A DNA stretch of 64,000 nucleotides from Streptomyces coffeae (GCF_016741875.1 NZ_JAERRF010000032.1:1-64000); one strand, 5' to 3'. Positions 1 to 8,564 are shown, counted from the first letter of the stretch. Numbers and translations are program-made. Notes: generated by a model from the sequence alone, not told the origin.

Positions 1-1
1 T

Positions 2-178
2 GAAGCCTTCTACAACGCACACCGCCCGCACAGGGCCCTGAAGCAAACCGCCCCATGCCGCCCGCTACCCCCACCCCTCACGCAACAAGCCCAACTCGCC
101 CACCTGGAAGTCAGCCGACGAGACCGACTCAGCGAACCCTCCACGCATACCAACACGCGGCCTGACCTGCACGGATAA
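2..178 (+). pseudogene. C-terminal end of an integrase-core (rve) transposase
   Basis: Only the last 58 codons lie in the window, ending in TAA. The residues YNAHRPHRAL near the start are the hallmark of the C-terminal end of the retroviral-type integrase core found in many actinobacterial transposases, and the basic tail with SRRDRL agrees with that group. The gene enters from the left, so I cannot tell whether it is complete upstream. A fragment of the N-terminal/middle part of what seems the same family lies at 4942-5277 on the same strand, in the wrong order to be the missing half by a simple insertion. Confidence 0.7.
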
Positions 179-649
179 TTTATCGGCACCCACAATGTCT
201 CGCTACGGCGCTACAGAGCCGACTACTGCGCTCACGCCCTGGGAGTGCCCCGTCTGCCGCCCGGCGCAAAGGGGCTTTACCCCGCCTTGGCGTGGCAAGC
301 CTCAGGCGACCGGAGAGCCCGAGTGATCACTGGCCTGCGAAGACGGCCGCCCTGCGTCGCCAACGTGGTCGGGCCTCCCCTGTCGCATGGGGAGCACGAA
401 GCCGTGCTCCCACCTCGAAAGGGGGTCGGGAGCCATCAAGGGGTTCTTATGCCTCTCGATGGCGAGGGCATTCATACCGGCAGGGCGACCTCGGCGGCCT
501 ACGGTTGACGACGGCCCGCGGCGGCGCGGTACCGCGCGGCAGATCGACCGGATCGGGTGACGGACGAATCGGACGGGGTTGACCCATCTGCGAGTTGGGA
601 GCACGAGGGCTCCCAGAGGGCTCCCCATCGCTCCCAGTCCGGGAACGAC
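179..649. other. unassigned stretch
   Basis: Several open frames exist on both strands, but none has a ribosome binding site plus recognisable protein. A 41-codon ATG frame at 194 contains WECPVC, a zinc-ribbon-like pair of cysteines, but this is too little to call a gene. Confidence 0.4.
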
Positions 650-682
650 AAAGGCCGCCCCCGCTACCCGCGGAAACGGCCT
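650..682 (-). terminator. Rho-independent terminator downstream of the tRNA-Pro 3' end
   Basis: Read on the minus strand, AGGCCG and CGGCCT pair around an inner CCGC/GCGG stem and are followed by TTTGTCG. It lies about 17 bases past the CCA end of the tRNA fragment, as expected for the terminator of a tRNA gene transcribed leftward. Confidence 0.6.
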
Positions 683-699
683 CCGACCTGCGAAAACGC

Positions 700-743
700 T
701 GGTCGGAACGACAGGATTTGAACCTGCGACCCCTTGACCCCCA
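700..743 (-). other. 3' half of a tRNA-Pro(GGG) gene; probable att site of an integrative element
   Basis: Reading leftward there is an anticodon loop (CTGGGGG), the 3' side of the anticodon stem (TCAAG), a five-base variable loop, a T arm with stem GCAGG/CCTGT around TTCAAAT, the acceptor strand CGTTCCG, discriminator A and an encoded CCA. The 5' half is missing: beyond 743 the sequence is unrelated. A tRNA 3' half next to the native terminator is what remains at the far end when an element integrates into a tRNA gene and rebuilds the intact gene at its other end. pSAM2 of Streptomyces is known to use a tRNA-Pro gene. No intact partner tRNA is visible elsewhere in the window. Confidence 0.75.
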
Positions 744-1239
744 GCAGCGCGGCAATTCTCATTGTTTGCTCCACTTTAAGACTCTCGGCAGACCTGGCAC
801 ACCGTCAAGCTCCATACGACGCCATACGCAGCAATCGTCAAGCGCTACGGAGTGCACCATGTGCCATCTGGGACCAACCAGGTCGCAGCCCAGCGCAGCT
901 GCCGAGCCTTCGAGCCAATTACGGAGCCGACTCCATCATAGGCACCCGCAACCTCACTTGAGCAGTGCAGAATGCCCGATCCCTTCCGGCGATGAACCCG
1001 GCCACACCATCACGCCCTCGACAGCACCGACTGGCCGGAAGATTCCACTCCGCAATGATCAAGAAGGTGCCGCGCTCTCCGCAAACCCAATCCAAAGGCT
1101 CCGTCCACTGCAGCGGTGACTGAAGCAGTCAACCCCCATTACGCTGCCTTTGGGAATAGGAGTCGCACGGTTTCCCACCTGGGATCATCGTTTGGTTGTC
1201 CACAGTCCTCCGCAGGCCACGAGAGGAGATGGTGTCCGG
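744..1239. other. unassigned stretch between att site and sigma-1.1 gene
   Basis: Base composition is noticeably less GC-biased than the surrounding genes and no frame looks coding. A good purine-rich ribosome binding site (GAGAGGAG) lies at 1221-1228, ahead of the next gene. Confidence 0.4.
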
Positions 1240-1824
1240 GTGCCTCGCCGCGAAAACTACATGACGCCTGGCGACGAAACACCCCGTACGCTCCCGCCAG
1301 AGATCGCTGAGTCCGAGTCAGTCATGGCGCTCATCGAGCGGGGAAAGGCTGAGGGACAGATCGCCGGCGACGACGTACGCCGGGCCTTCGAGGCTGACCA
1401 GATTCCGCCGACCCAGTGGAAAGACATACTGCGCAGCCTCAACCAGGTCCTCGACGAGGAGGGTGTGATGCTGATGGTCAGTGCCGCAGAGGCACCCCAG
1501 CGCACTCGCAAGAGTGTCGCAGCGAAGAGCCCGGCGAAGCACACCCCCACCAAGACCGCTACGGCTGAGAAGGACACCACATCCACCCAAACCTCGCACC
1601 TGGCTGAGGCCCCAGGCGTTACGGGCGACAAGGTCATCACTAGCCATAGCCACAAGACAGTCCCAGCCGAATTGTCTGACCTCAGCACCCACGAGGACAC
1701 GCCTGCCGCCTCATTGGCGCTATCGACAGGCCTCGAGTGGATCTTTCGTGAATTGGGGCCTCCCCCTGGCAAGCCGCTACACAAGAACGACTCCAAGACC
1801 GGAGGGGGTGGAAATCAGCCATGA
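1240..1824 (+). CDS. Stand-alone sigma-70 region 1.1 protein (HrdB-like N-terminal domain only)
   Basis: About 194 residues. The stretch from RTLPPEIAESESVMALIERG through VRRAFEADQIPPTQW to LMVSAAE and KSVAAKSPAK closely follows, from memory, the N-terminal region 1.1 of Streptomyces HrdB, the housekeeping sigma factor, including the beginning of its Lys/Ala/Thr-rich linker. The match then stops; the C-terminal 90 residues are Ser/Thr-rich and unfamiliar, and sigma regions 1.2-4 are absent. In full-length sigma factors region 1.1 is an acidic DNA mimic that occupies the RNA polymerase main channel. A free copy could therefore bind polymerase or compete with HrdB; that is inference. I chose GTG at 1240 because GAGAGGAG lies 11 bases upstream; ATG at 1261 is an alternative. 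The stop overlaps the next start (ATGA). Confidence 0.8.
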   Translation: MPRRENYMTPGDETPRTLPPEIAESESVMALIERGKAEGQIAGDDVRRAFEADQIPPTQWKDILRSLNQVLDEEGVMLMVSAAEAPQRTRKSVAAKSPAKHTPTKTATAEKDTTSTQTSHLAEAPGVTGDKVITSHSHKTVPAELSDLSTHEDTPAASLALSTGLEWIFRELGPPPGKPLHKNDSKTGGGGNQP

Positions 1825-2258
1825 CTGATCAAGCATCGCAGCAGCCAGACAGCCTCGAGATCGCGCTCCAGTGGGCAGAGCTTCCTCCCGAGCATCTCAA
1901 GATCGCATTGCAGGCACTCGAACCGGAACTTGCCAGACAACACCAGCTCAGGCTATTACGAGCTCAGTTGGAAGCCCAAGAGGCGAAGGAACGAAGGAGT
2001 CACCTCTTGTACCTCGGCGGGCTGGTCGGCGGCTTCTTCATCGTCGTAGCAATGCTCACCGGTGCCGTGATCGTCGGCACCAAGGGCCTGCCATGGCTTT
2101 CAGCGATGCTTGCAGGGCCAAGCGTACTTTCGCTAGCCGGGCTATTCGTGTTACGCCGGACCGAGTCCGATTCGGCCCGGCACGTCGCAGCCGCACATGG
2201 TGCTGCCCTCGACACTGCTTCACAGCCTGGGGCTGGCAGCAACAGTGGGCTCGTGTAG
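1821..2258 (+). CDS. Small two-helix membrane protein (DUF2335-like architecture)
   Basis: 145 residues. The N-terminal half is charged and helical (EPELARQHQLRLLRAQLEAQ followed by KERR), then two hydrophobic segments at about residues 62-82 and 88-112 separated by a short polar turn, then a polar tail. This layout resembles the DUF2335 small predicted membrane proteins, but I cannot confirm the family. It is translationally coupled (ATGA) to the sigma region 1.1 protein, so the two are likely made together and may work together, for instance by placing the domain at the membrane. The GGAGGGGG at 1801-1808 is a plausible ribosome binding site. Confidence 0.7.
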   Translation: MTDQASQQPDSLEIALQWAELPPEHLKIALQALEPELARQHQLRLLRAQLEAQEAKERRSHLLYLGGLVGGFFIVVAMLTGAVIVGTKGLPWLSAMLAGPSVLSLAGLFVLRRTESDSARHVAAAHGAALDTASQPGAGSNSGLV

Positions 2259-2354
2259 TGACTCCGCCGTAGTTACGTTCGCGGTGGGACCAGACCAGTG
2301 ATATCGCCCTGAGCCATCCGACCAGGAGCTATCAGGGGCCGCCGTCCAGCCGGG

Positions 2355-2816
2355 TCACGACCCGCCGTAGCGGCGCGCGGGCCGGCCGTGCCGGACCAGC
2401 ACGGTGACGGTGGCCGCCAGGAACAGGAGCTGGGTGGCCGTTCGTGGACCGAGCTGGTCCCACCAGGGGACGTCGCCGCCGGCCGCGTACACGTTGGCAG
2501 GGAACATCACGACCAGCAGCAGGCCGAGCACGGCAGCCGACGCCCGGGTCGTCTTCGACCACAGCAGCCCGATGGCGCATGTGAGTTCGGCGATGCCGCT
2601 CAGGGTGACGAGCAGCCCGGGGAAGGGAAGGGCCGGCGGCACCATCGCTATGAGCTGCTCGCGCATCCCGATGAAGTGCGCGCCGCCGGTGAGGGCGAAC
2701 ATGGCGGCCAGGCCGCCGCGCAAGGCGACGGCCGGGCGGCGGAGCCGTGCAGCTCCGAGCGCCCCGACGAGCAGCAGCAGGCCGGTGATGGCGGCGAGGG
2801 TGAGGAGGGGTTCCAC
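2355..2816 (-). CDS. DoxX family membrane protein
   Basis: 153 residues with about four membrane helices. The pattern with GGAHFIGM in the middle of the second helix region, a following PFPG turn and LSGIAELTCAIGLL is typical of DoxX/DoxD-like small membrane proteins, whose roles include redox or thiol stress functions. It starts 15 bases after the VOC gene on the same strand, so the two probably form an operon under the divergent AsnC-type regulator at 3335. Confidence 0.85.
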   Translation of the reverse strand: MEPLLTLAAITGLLLLVGALGAARLRRPAVALRGGLAAMFALTGGAHFIGMREQLIAMVPPALPFPGLLVTLSGIAELTCAIGLLWSKTTRASAAVLGLLLVVMFPANVYAAGGDVPWWDQLGPRTATQLLFLAATVTVLVRHGRPARRYGGS

Positions 2817-2831
2817 GGATGGCCTCCCGTC

Positions 2832-3221
2832 TCAGCCGGACTCACCGGTCACCGCGGCGGCCGACCTGCCAACCGTCTCCGGGTCGATCTGCTGGATCTG
2901 GACGACGACTCCGTCCGGGTCGGTGACGCGGATGCTGCGGCCGAAGTCCTCGTCGACGAGGTCGTAGGCGTAGCCGGTGCGTTCGAGCCGCAGCGCGACC
3001 TCCTCCAGCGGCTCATCCGTCGTGAAGCCGAGTTCGGCGGTGCCGGGCGGGCGCCCCTTCGACACCGCCGCGTCGTGGATGCCGACGGCGCCCGCGGCAG
3101 CGGTCAGCCGGACCCAGACAGCTGCGCCAGGCTCCTGCCGGACGTCGAGCCCCAGCCCGGCGTAGAAGTGCCTCGACGCCTCGACGTCGGCCACATACCT
3201 GATGGGAAGAACGGTCAGCAT
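2832..3221 (-). CDS. VOC (glyoxalase/bleomycin resistance) family protein
   Basis: 129 residues forming the two beta-alpha-beta-beta-beta halves of a vicinal oxygen chelate fold. The N-terminal IRYVADVEASRHFYAGLGL and the C-terminal VTDPDGVVVQIQQ (with D/G turn and final strand) are characteristic. The specific substrate cannot be told. It is the first gene of a likely two-gene unit with the DoxX protein, and is separated by 113 bases from a divergent Lrp/AsnC regulator. Confidence 0.88.
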   Translation of the reverse strand: MLTVLPIRYVADVEASRHFYAGLGLDVRQEPGAAVWVRLTAAAGAVGIHDAAVSKGRPPGTAELGFTTDEPLEEVALRLERTGYAYDLVDEDFGRSIRVTDPDGVVVQIQQIDPETVGRSAAAVTGESG

Positions 3222-3334
3222 GGTGTACCTCGCTCTGATGTCTCCGAGTGGTGCGGACAGCGTCCCGCGGGGCGCCCTGGTGGGCGTTGTACATTCGCCG
3301 GGAGCGACGCGATCCGCCGACCGGAGGGGGCAAG

Positions 3335-4384
3335 ATGACGCAATCCGTCATGCTCGACGCGTTGGACCGTCGCCTGGTCCACGCGCTTCAGCTGGACGGA
3401 CGGGCGCCGTTCAGCAGGATCGCCGCCGTGCTCGGGGTGCCGGAGCGCACCGTGACGCGCCGCTACCACCGGCTGCGGTCGGCCATGGTCGTCCGGGTCG
3501 TGGGACTTGTCGACAGCTCGCGCATCGGCATGCTCGACTGGTTCGTCCGCGTCGACTGCGCACCCGACGCGGTGGACGCGCTGATTGCCGTCCTCGCCCA
3601 CCGAGATGACACCTCGTGGGTCGCGGCGCTCGCCGGTGGAAGCCGTCTGGCCTGCATGGTCCGTACTCCAGGGGCAGGGGCGGCCGGCGGGCGTCCGTTC
3701 TTCGAGCACCTCGCCCGTACCCCGGGGGTGAGGGACATGGAGGCGAGCTGCGTCCTGCGGCCGGTAGCCGGGGTTGGAGGCTGGGCGGGCCGGACAAGCG
3801 CCCTGAGCAAGGCCGAGCAAGCCCGGCTGCGCCGGCTGGCGGCATTGGATGACCGGGAGGTGCGGCAGGAGGCCGCCGGCGAGCCGGTCGACAGGGGCGG
3901 GCCGGTCGATTGGGACGAGGCCGACTTCCGGCTGGTGGGCGAGCTGGCCAGGGACGGCCGGGCGGACGTGCGACGGCTGGCAGCCGCCACCGGGTGGTCG
4001 GCCTCGACCGTGCGCCGGCGCATCGCACGGCTGCGCGCCACCCGAATGCTGCACTTCGAGGTGGACGTGGACCCCGCCCACTTCGGCTCCCCCATCGAGG
4101 CGTTGCTGTGGTTGGAGGTGGCGCCGTCGGCGCTGGGCACGGTGGCCGATGCGTTGTCCCACCACGCGCCGGTCGCCTTCGCCGCCGTCACCACGGGTCC
4201 GGCATCCGTCTTCGCCATGGTTCAGTGCCGCGACACCGGCGTGCTGTACGACTACCTCGCCCGCGAGCTGAGCGGTCTGCCGGGCATCGGCCGCACGGAG
4301 ACAGCCCTCGTGCAGCACCGCACCAAGCGGGCGGGCCCCCTGCTCATGCCGACCCCGCCAGCAGGGCGCGCACGAAGAGCCTGA
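3335..4384 (+). CDS. Double Lrp/AsnC-type transcriptional regulator
   Basis: 349 residues carrying two AsnC units in one chain. The first helix-turn-helix lies at about residues 8-55 (LDRRLVHALQLDGRAPFSRI) and is followed by a ligand-binding (RAM-like) half; the second lies at about residues 195-238 (DFRLVGELARDGRADVRRLA) and again is followed by a RAM-like half. Ordinary AsnC proteins are about 150 residues, so this is the duplicated form common in Streptomyces. ATG at 3335 has CGGAGGGGG seven bases upstream. It is divergent from the VOC-DoxX pair and is the obvious candidate to control it. Confidence 0.9.
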   Translation: MTQSVMLDALDRRLVHALQLDGRAPFSRIAAVLGVPERTVTRRYHRLRSAMVVRVVGLVDSSRIGMLDWFVRVDCAPDAVDALIAVLAHRDDTSWVAALAGGSRLACMVRTPGAGAAGGRPFFEHLARTPGVRDMEASCVLRPVAGVGGWAGRTSALSKAEQARLRRLAALDDREVRQEAAGEPVDRGGPVDWDEADFRLVGELARDGRADVRRLAAATGWSASTVRRRIARLRATRMLHFEVDVDPAHFGSPIEALLWLEVAPSALGTVADALSHHAPVAFAAVTTGPASVFAMVQCRDTGVLYDYLARELSGLPGIGRTETALVQHRTKRAGPLLMPTPPAGRARRA

Positions 4385-4612
4385 AGCCCCTACGGAGCCT
4401 GAAGTGGCCGGTACTCCCTCTGAGTCGCGTCACCACACAGCGCAGCGCATTGCTTTCTCCCTCCAGGGCCCGCCCCGCAATTCACCCCAGACCGTCGAAG
4501 TCAGCGTCCGTGCTGCGGCCCCCTGCCCACCGCCTCCACCAACGGCCCCGCAGCGGATGCCTGCGGTTGCCAGCCCAGCTGCACCTGCTGCAACTGACAC
4601 CGAAGGACAGCC

Positions 4613-4760
4613 ATGCCCCGCCGCATGCCCGCCCGCGTCCGCACCGCCTACGGAGATGGCCGCAACCCGCCTCGCCGTACAGCCCGCCGACCGCTGGCAC
4701 CACCTGAGCCGGTCACACATCCTCTCCCAGCCCTGGCCTTCGCCGTCAGTGCTGCGGGTC
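4613..4760 (+). pseudogene. Frameshifted remnant resembling the DUF3703 family
   Basis: An ATG with GAAGGACAG upstream opens MPRRMPARVRTAY; one base later in phase the reading continues as EMAATRLAVQPADRWHHLSR then SHILSQPWPSP. The RW-HL-R-HILSQPW motif is what I recall of the small uncharacterised DUF3703 proteins. After this the expected C-terminal half is not recognisable. The frameshift and the loss of the end point to a dead gene. The assignment is from memory and tentative. Confidence 0.35.
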
Positions 4761-4941
4761 GAGTGGCTGGACCCGCCGAAGCGGCGCTACGTACGCGGCA
4801 CAGGGCGAGTTGAGGAGCTGAGTGGCCGTGCTGCGGCAGCTGGGCAGGGAGGCGTTGGAGCGCCGGGGGACAACGCAGCCGCCGTTATCTCGAGGTTGAG
4901 CCTGCCCCTCGCCCAGATACTGCCGGGAGGCGGTGTTGAGG

Positions 4942-5277
4942 GCGACGTAACAGGTACTCCGCTCCTCGGCTTCTCCGCTGGCACCGCGACCTCTTACGCC
5001 GCCGCCACGCCAACGCCTCCCGCCCCAAACGGCCAGGACGACCACCCACCCACCGCAGCATCCAAACCCTCATCCTGCGCATGGGACGAGAAAACCCGAG
5101 CTGGGGATACAGAAGGATCCACGGCGAACTCGCCACCCTCGGGGTCAAATTAGCCCCCTCCGCGGTATGGGAGATCCTCCAGCGCAACGGCATCGATCCC
5201 GCACCCCAGCGCGACCGCCAGACCTGGACCACCTTCCTCCGCGGCCAAGCACACGCAATTCTTGCAGGCCGGCCTGT
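4942..5277 (+). pseudogene. N-terminal/middle fragment of an integrase-core transposase
   Basis: After an in-frame stop, an open frame reads LLRWHRDLLRRRHA, then RPPTHRSIQTLILRMGRENP, WGYRRIHGELATLG and HAILA. The WGYRRIHGEL motif and the helix pair before it are standard for the region just ahead of the rve catalytic core. The match ends at AILA exactly where the first catalytic aspartate (CDF) should follow, so the catalytic core is gone. It runs in frame into the sequence before the patatin gene but is not part of that protein. It belongs to the same kind of gene as the tail at 2-178. Confidence 0.7.
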
Positions 5278-5404
5278 GATGCAAGGCGAGCCGCGCTCGA
5301 GCCGGGCCCGCCGCTTCCTCTCCCTGCATCCAGTCGAGTGGCCTGCCCGCGGCGAGTGCGAACGGATGCCAGGGCCCGGCAGTTCGCCTGGTTACCGTGC
5401 GTGC

Positions 5405-8119
5405 ATGAATCCGGAGCAAACTCGTCTCGCCTTGGTCCTCAATGGGGGAGTCAGCCTCGCGGTTTGGATGGGGGGAGTGACGCACGAGTTGGACCTGTTG
5501 AGGAGGGCATCCCGCGGTCTCCAATCCGGCCAGCCGGAATCTGTCGCGAAAGCCGATCAGGTGTGCTTCGACCTCTGGCAACAGGTTATGCACCGAGCTC
5601 ACACACACGTCCTTGTGGATGTCATCGCAGGCACGTCCGCAGGCGGTCTGAATGGCTCGCTGTTTGCCGCCGCCATCGGCCGGGGAACGGCACTGCCCAA
5701 TTTGCGGAAGACCTGGCAGGATGCGGCGGCGCTTACGGACGACCGGCTGCTTGGGGCCCCGCCGTACAACAGCGTCCTCGACGGACGGTACTTCGAGCAC
5801 GAGATTGGGAAGATCCTGCGTGGGATGGCCGGGAGCCCGTGTGCGGCCGAGCCGGTGACTCTCTTCGTCACCGCGACCGCGCTCGACGGCCTTCCGGAGT
5901 ACCTGCGGGACGGCTTCGGCGGCCGGTTCGAGGTCGCCGACCACCGCCGGATCTACAAGTTCCAGCACGACCCGCATGCCGTGGTTTTCCGGAAGACCGG
6001 AGCCGAGTGCGATGTGTGGAAACCGCAAAGCGCCGGCCGCAGAGACTTCCTCGACGACCAGGTTCTGGAGCGGCTGCAGCTGGCGGCCCGTGCCTCCGCC
6101 GGCTTCCCGGTGGCCTTTGCGCCTGTGGACGAGTCGCCGCTGCTGCAGCAGAGAGTGCGGCCCGCCCCGGAGATCCCGAGCCGGAGGCGGGACCGGGCTA
6201 GCTGGATCGTCGACGGCGGGCTGCTGAACAATGCCCCTTTCGGGCCGGTTTTGGAGGCCATCGGGGACCGGCGTGTGGACGGGCCCGTGCGGCGCGTCGT
6301 CGTCTACATCGTGCCGTCAGCCGGGGTCACCCAGCGACATGTCGAGAGCAAGCTGCCCTGCAAGGCGACCGAGTGGCCGTCGGTGCTTGGCACAGCCATC
6401 AGCTACCCACGGGAGGCCGACTTCCGCTCCGGGGCAGCCGAGCTGCTGGAGCGGATGAACCGGCAGTCGTTCGACCGCCATCTGGAGATCTTCATCCGCC
6501 AGGTCGAACCGCCGAAGGACCAGGACGATCGCGAGGAGGACCTGGGCAGGCTCGCCGAATCCCTGTTCCGCGAGTACCGGAGAAGCCGGATCAGAGGCGC
6601 CGTATGGAAGGTACGGCAGCTGCGCGAGGAGGGACGCGGCGTACGCTCCCTGGTGGTCATCCCGCACGAAGACGTCGCCTCAATCCTCGGCAACGGCCCA
6701 CGGCCCGCATGGGTGCCTGAATCCGCTGACGCCCTGAACACGCCGAAATGTGAGCCGTGGGTGTGGGGCGGCAGCGCGGCCGAGCGCCTGATGTGGACCC
6801 TCGTCAGCGACATCGAGCGAAGGCTCAGGGCTAGCGCCGCAGGGCCAGACTCCCCGCCATGTGCATCGAACGAGGAGGAGGCCGAAAGCCGCCGACGGAA
6901 GCAGTCGGCCCTGACCGGTGCTCTGGGCGAACTGAGTTCGTGCGTCAGAATTGTGCGATCTGTGCAGGACACCGTCTTCGGCCTGATCCGCAACGCGGCC
7001 GAGATCCGCGGCGATCCAGACGAACGCCTCGGTCCAGAGCACGGGCCCACCACTCTGCTGAACACGATTTACCAGGACCTCGGGCTCTCGGACGTCCTGG
7101 GCGAGCAAGTACGCAAGTCCATTGAGGCCTACAACAGCGCCGTCCATACGGCCGACGACGCCGGAGCAGAGCGCCGGATCGTGACAACGCTGCGCTCTTG
7201 CCTCATCGCGGAGGTCGCAGCGCAGGCCTTCGCCTCCCGTGAGGAACTGACAGAGCACACACCACAATTCGAGTTCCTGCGGCTGGGCCCCGACGACCAT
7301 AGCCCCCTGTTTCCGCTGGACAAGTACGCGCCCCTCGGCGAACGCAAGCTCTACGGCATCCGGCTCAACCACTTCGGTGCCTTCGTGAAGCCCGAGTGGC
7401 GCGCCTCCGACTTCACATGGGGACGGCTCGACGCCTCGCACCACCTGCTGCGGCTGTTCATCTCGGACCACCAGCAACGGCAGCTCATCGAGACAGAGAT
7501 GCACGAGGCCATTCTCCAAGCCGAGATCGGAAAGGAGCAGATGCGCCGCAATCTCGACGAGCTGGCCGAGCCCAAGGAATCCGAGCTGTTCAAGAACTAC
7601 TTGGACACGAAGACCGGACGACACACGACCGGCAGGGTGGTAGAAGCGGTGCTGCGCATCCTGGTGGGTAAGGGGTCCCCGGTCAGCGGCGCCAAGGCCG
7701 AGGCCGGCAAGGTCATGTTCCGGCGAGCCTTCGGGCGCCGGGTCGAAGCATGGCAGTGGTTGGGGCCTTCCCGGCTGGTCTGCTCACCGGCGCGATGGCT
7801 GTGGTGGCGGCGGGTCAGGAAGGACCCGGCGATGACCATGCGGACGACGCTGTGGGCAGCCATTATGGCCTTCGTCTCGGCAATAGGCGGTGCCTTCGGA
7901 CTGTCTGTCCTGGTCCGCTACTTCTGGAAGGATTCTTGGAGCTGGGCTATCCAGCTGGTCACGGCCGCAGCGGGCATGGCTGTACTCCTCCTCATGGAAT
8001 TCGCCTTCACCTCCCTCTGCTGCTGGATCGCCAAGCGCGCCCAGCCGCGGACCACATCCGCGTCCTCGACCGACGATGAGTCCACCTCGCAGCCAGAGGA
8101 TGCCGCCACCACAGCGTGA
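5405..8119 (+). CDS. Patatin-like phospholipase with C-terminal membrane segments
   Basis: 904 residues. The N-terminus has the oxyanion glycine region LVLNGGVSLAVWMGG, the nucleophile elbow GTSAGG (about residue 80) and the catalytic DGG of WIVDGGLLNN (about residue 275), so the Ser-Asp dyad of patatin lipases is intact. The long remainder matches, in size and layout, the large actinobacterial patatin-like proteins with a DUF3376-type domain, and ends with two hydrophobic segments near residues 820-870. This suggests a membrane-anchored lipid acyl hydrolase. No clear ribosome binding site precedes the ATG; a longer start upstream would read through transposase debris, so it is rejected. No partner gene is visible. 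Confidence 0.88.
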   Translation: MNPEQTRLALVLNGGVSLAVWMGGVTHELDLLRRASRGLQSGQPESVAKADQVCFDLWQQVMHRAHTHVLVDVIAGTSAGGLNGSLFAAAIGRGTALPNLRKTWQDAAALTDDRLLGAPPYNSVLDGRYFEHEIGKILRGMAGSPCAAEPVTLFVTATALDGLPEYLRDGFGGRFEVADHRRIYKFQHDPHAVVFRKTGAECDVWKPQSAGRRDFLDDQVLERLQLAARASAGFPVAFAPVDESPLLQQRVRPAPEIPSRRRDRASWIVDGGLLNNAPFGPVLEAIGDRRVDGPVRRVVVYIVPSAGVTQRHVESKLPCKATEWPSVLGTAISYPREADFRSGAAELLERMNRQSFDRHLEIFIRQVEPPKDQDDREEDLGRLAESLFREYRRSRIRGAVWKVRQLREEGRGVRSLVVIPHEDVASILGNGPRPAWVPESADALNTPKCEPWVWGGSAAERLMWTLVSDIERRLRASAAGPDSPPCASNEEEAESRRRKQSALTGALGELSSCVRIVRSVQDTVFGLIRNAAEIRGDPDERLGPEHGPTTLLNTIYQDLGLSDVLGEQVRKSIEAYNSAVHTADDAGAERRIVTTLRSCLIAEVAAQAFASREELTEHTPQFEFLRLGPDDHSPLFPLDKYAPLGERKLYGIRLNHFGAFVKPEWRASDFTWGRLDASHHLLRLFISDHQQRQLIETEMHEAILQAEIGKEQMRRNLDELAEPKESELFKNYLDTKTGRHTTGRVVEAVLRILVGKGSPVSGAKAEAGKVMFRRAFGRRVEAWQWLGPSRLVCSPARWLWWRRVRKDPAMTMRTTLWAAIMAFVSAIGGAFGLSVLVRYFWKDSWSWAIQLVTAAAGMAVLLLMEFAFTSLCCWIAKRAQPRTTSASSTDDESTSQPEDAATTA

Positions 8120-8280
8120 CCTCGCCTCGCGAGCAGCGGTCATCGGCGGGTGTGGTTGAGGCGGTTGAACTTGGTCGTCGCGGCATCAAGGCTGACACCG
8201 AATCAGCCGTTAGGGCGCGCCTTGCGGATGCGTACTCCAGGCCGTAGGGGCGCTCCTGTTCGTCGTCTGGCGTTGTGGTT

Positions 8281-8564
8281 ACCGGGACTCTTACAGAAAG
8301 CCCCGGCGTTCACGCCGGGGATGAATGCATCTCAGGACTGCTCTGACCTGCACTCTAGAGTGGGCGTTTTTGCTGCTCGATGTACTGACGGACGATCGCC
8401 AATGGTGCTCCACCGCACGATGCGGAGAAGTACGAGGGCGACCACAGGTGTCCGTGCATGATGGCGGGGTTGATGCGGCCGGTGAACTCCTGGCGTATCC
8501 GGCGGGCGGAGACGCCCTTGAGGCTGTTGACCAGCTTGGAGACGGCGACCTTGGGCGGGTAGTT
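8281..8564. mobile_element. Left-end fragment of an IS200/IS605 element with the 3' part of tnpA
   Basis: Nearly identical to 42210-42493. It includes the subterminal hairpin CCCCGGCG-TTCA-CGCCGGGG and, on the minus strand, the last about 70 codons of the Y1 transposase tnpA ending at 8355. The copy stops abruptly inside tnpA (after VSKLVNS and YPPK) and is followed by unrelated IS5-type sequence. The base string GGTT precedes the left end here (8277-8280) exactly as at the larger copy (42206-42209). Confidence 0.88.

Noticed and set aside
194..319. A 41-codon ATG frame with WECPVC
   Set aside because: No ribosome binding site and too short to judge; the zinc-ribbon hint rests on two cysteines.
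2388..3338. Long plus-strand frames opposite DoxX and VOC
   Set aside because: They are antisense shadows typical of high-GC DNA; composition is unlike protein and the minus-strand genes are clear families.
5081..5404. A long open frame joining transposase sequence to the patatin gene, as if a fusion protein
   Set aside because: The transposase similarity stops at AILA, the following 40 codons are featureless, and the patatin domain has its own ATG at 5405 just before the conserved N-terminal strand.
8281..8564. CRISPR-like or attenuator palindrome at CCCCGGCGTTCACGCCGGGG
   Set aside because: It is the subterminal hairpin of the IS605 left end, since the same sequence precedes the complete tnpA at 42.2 kb.
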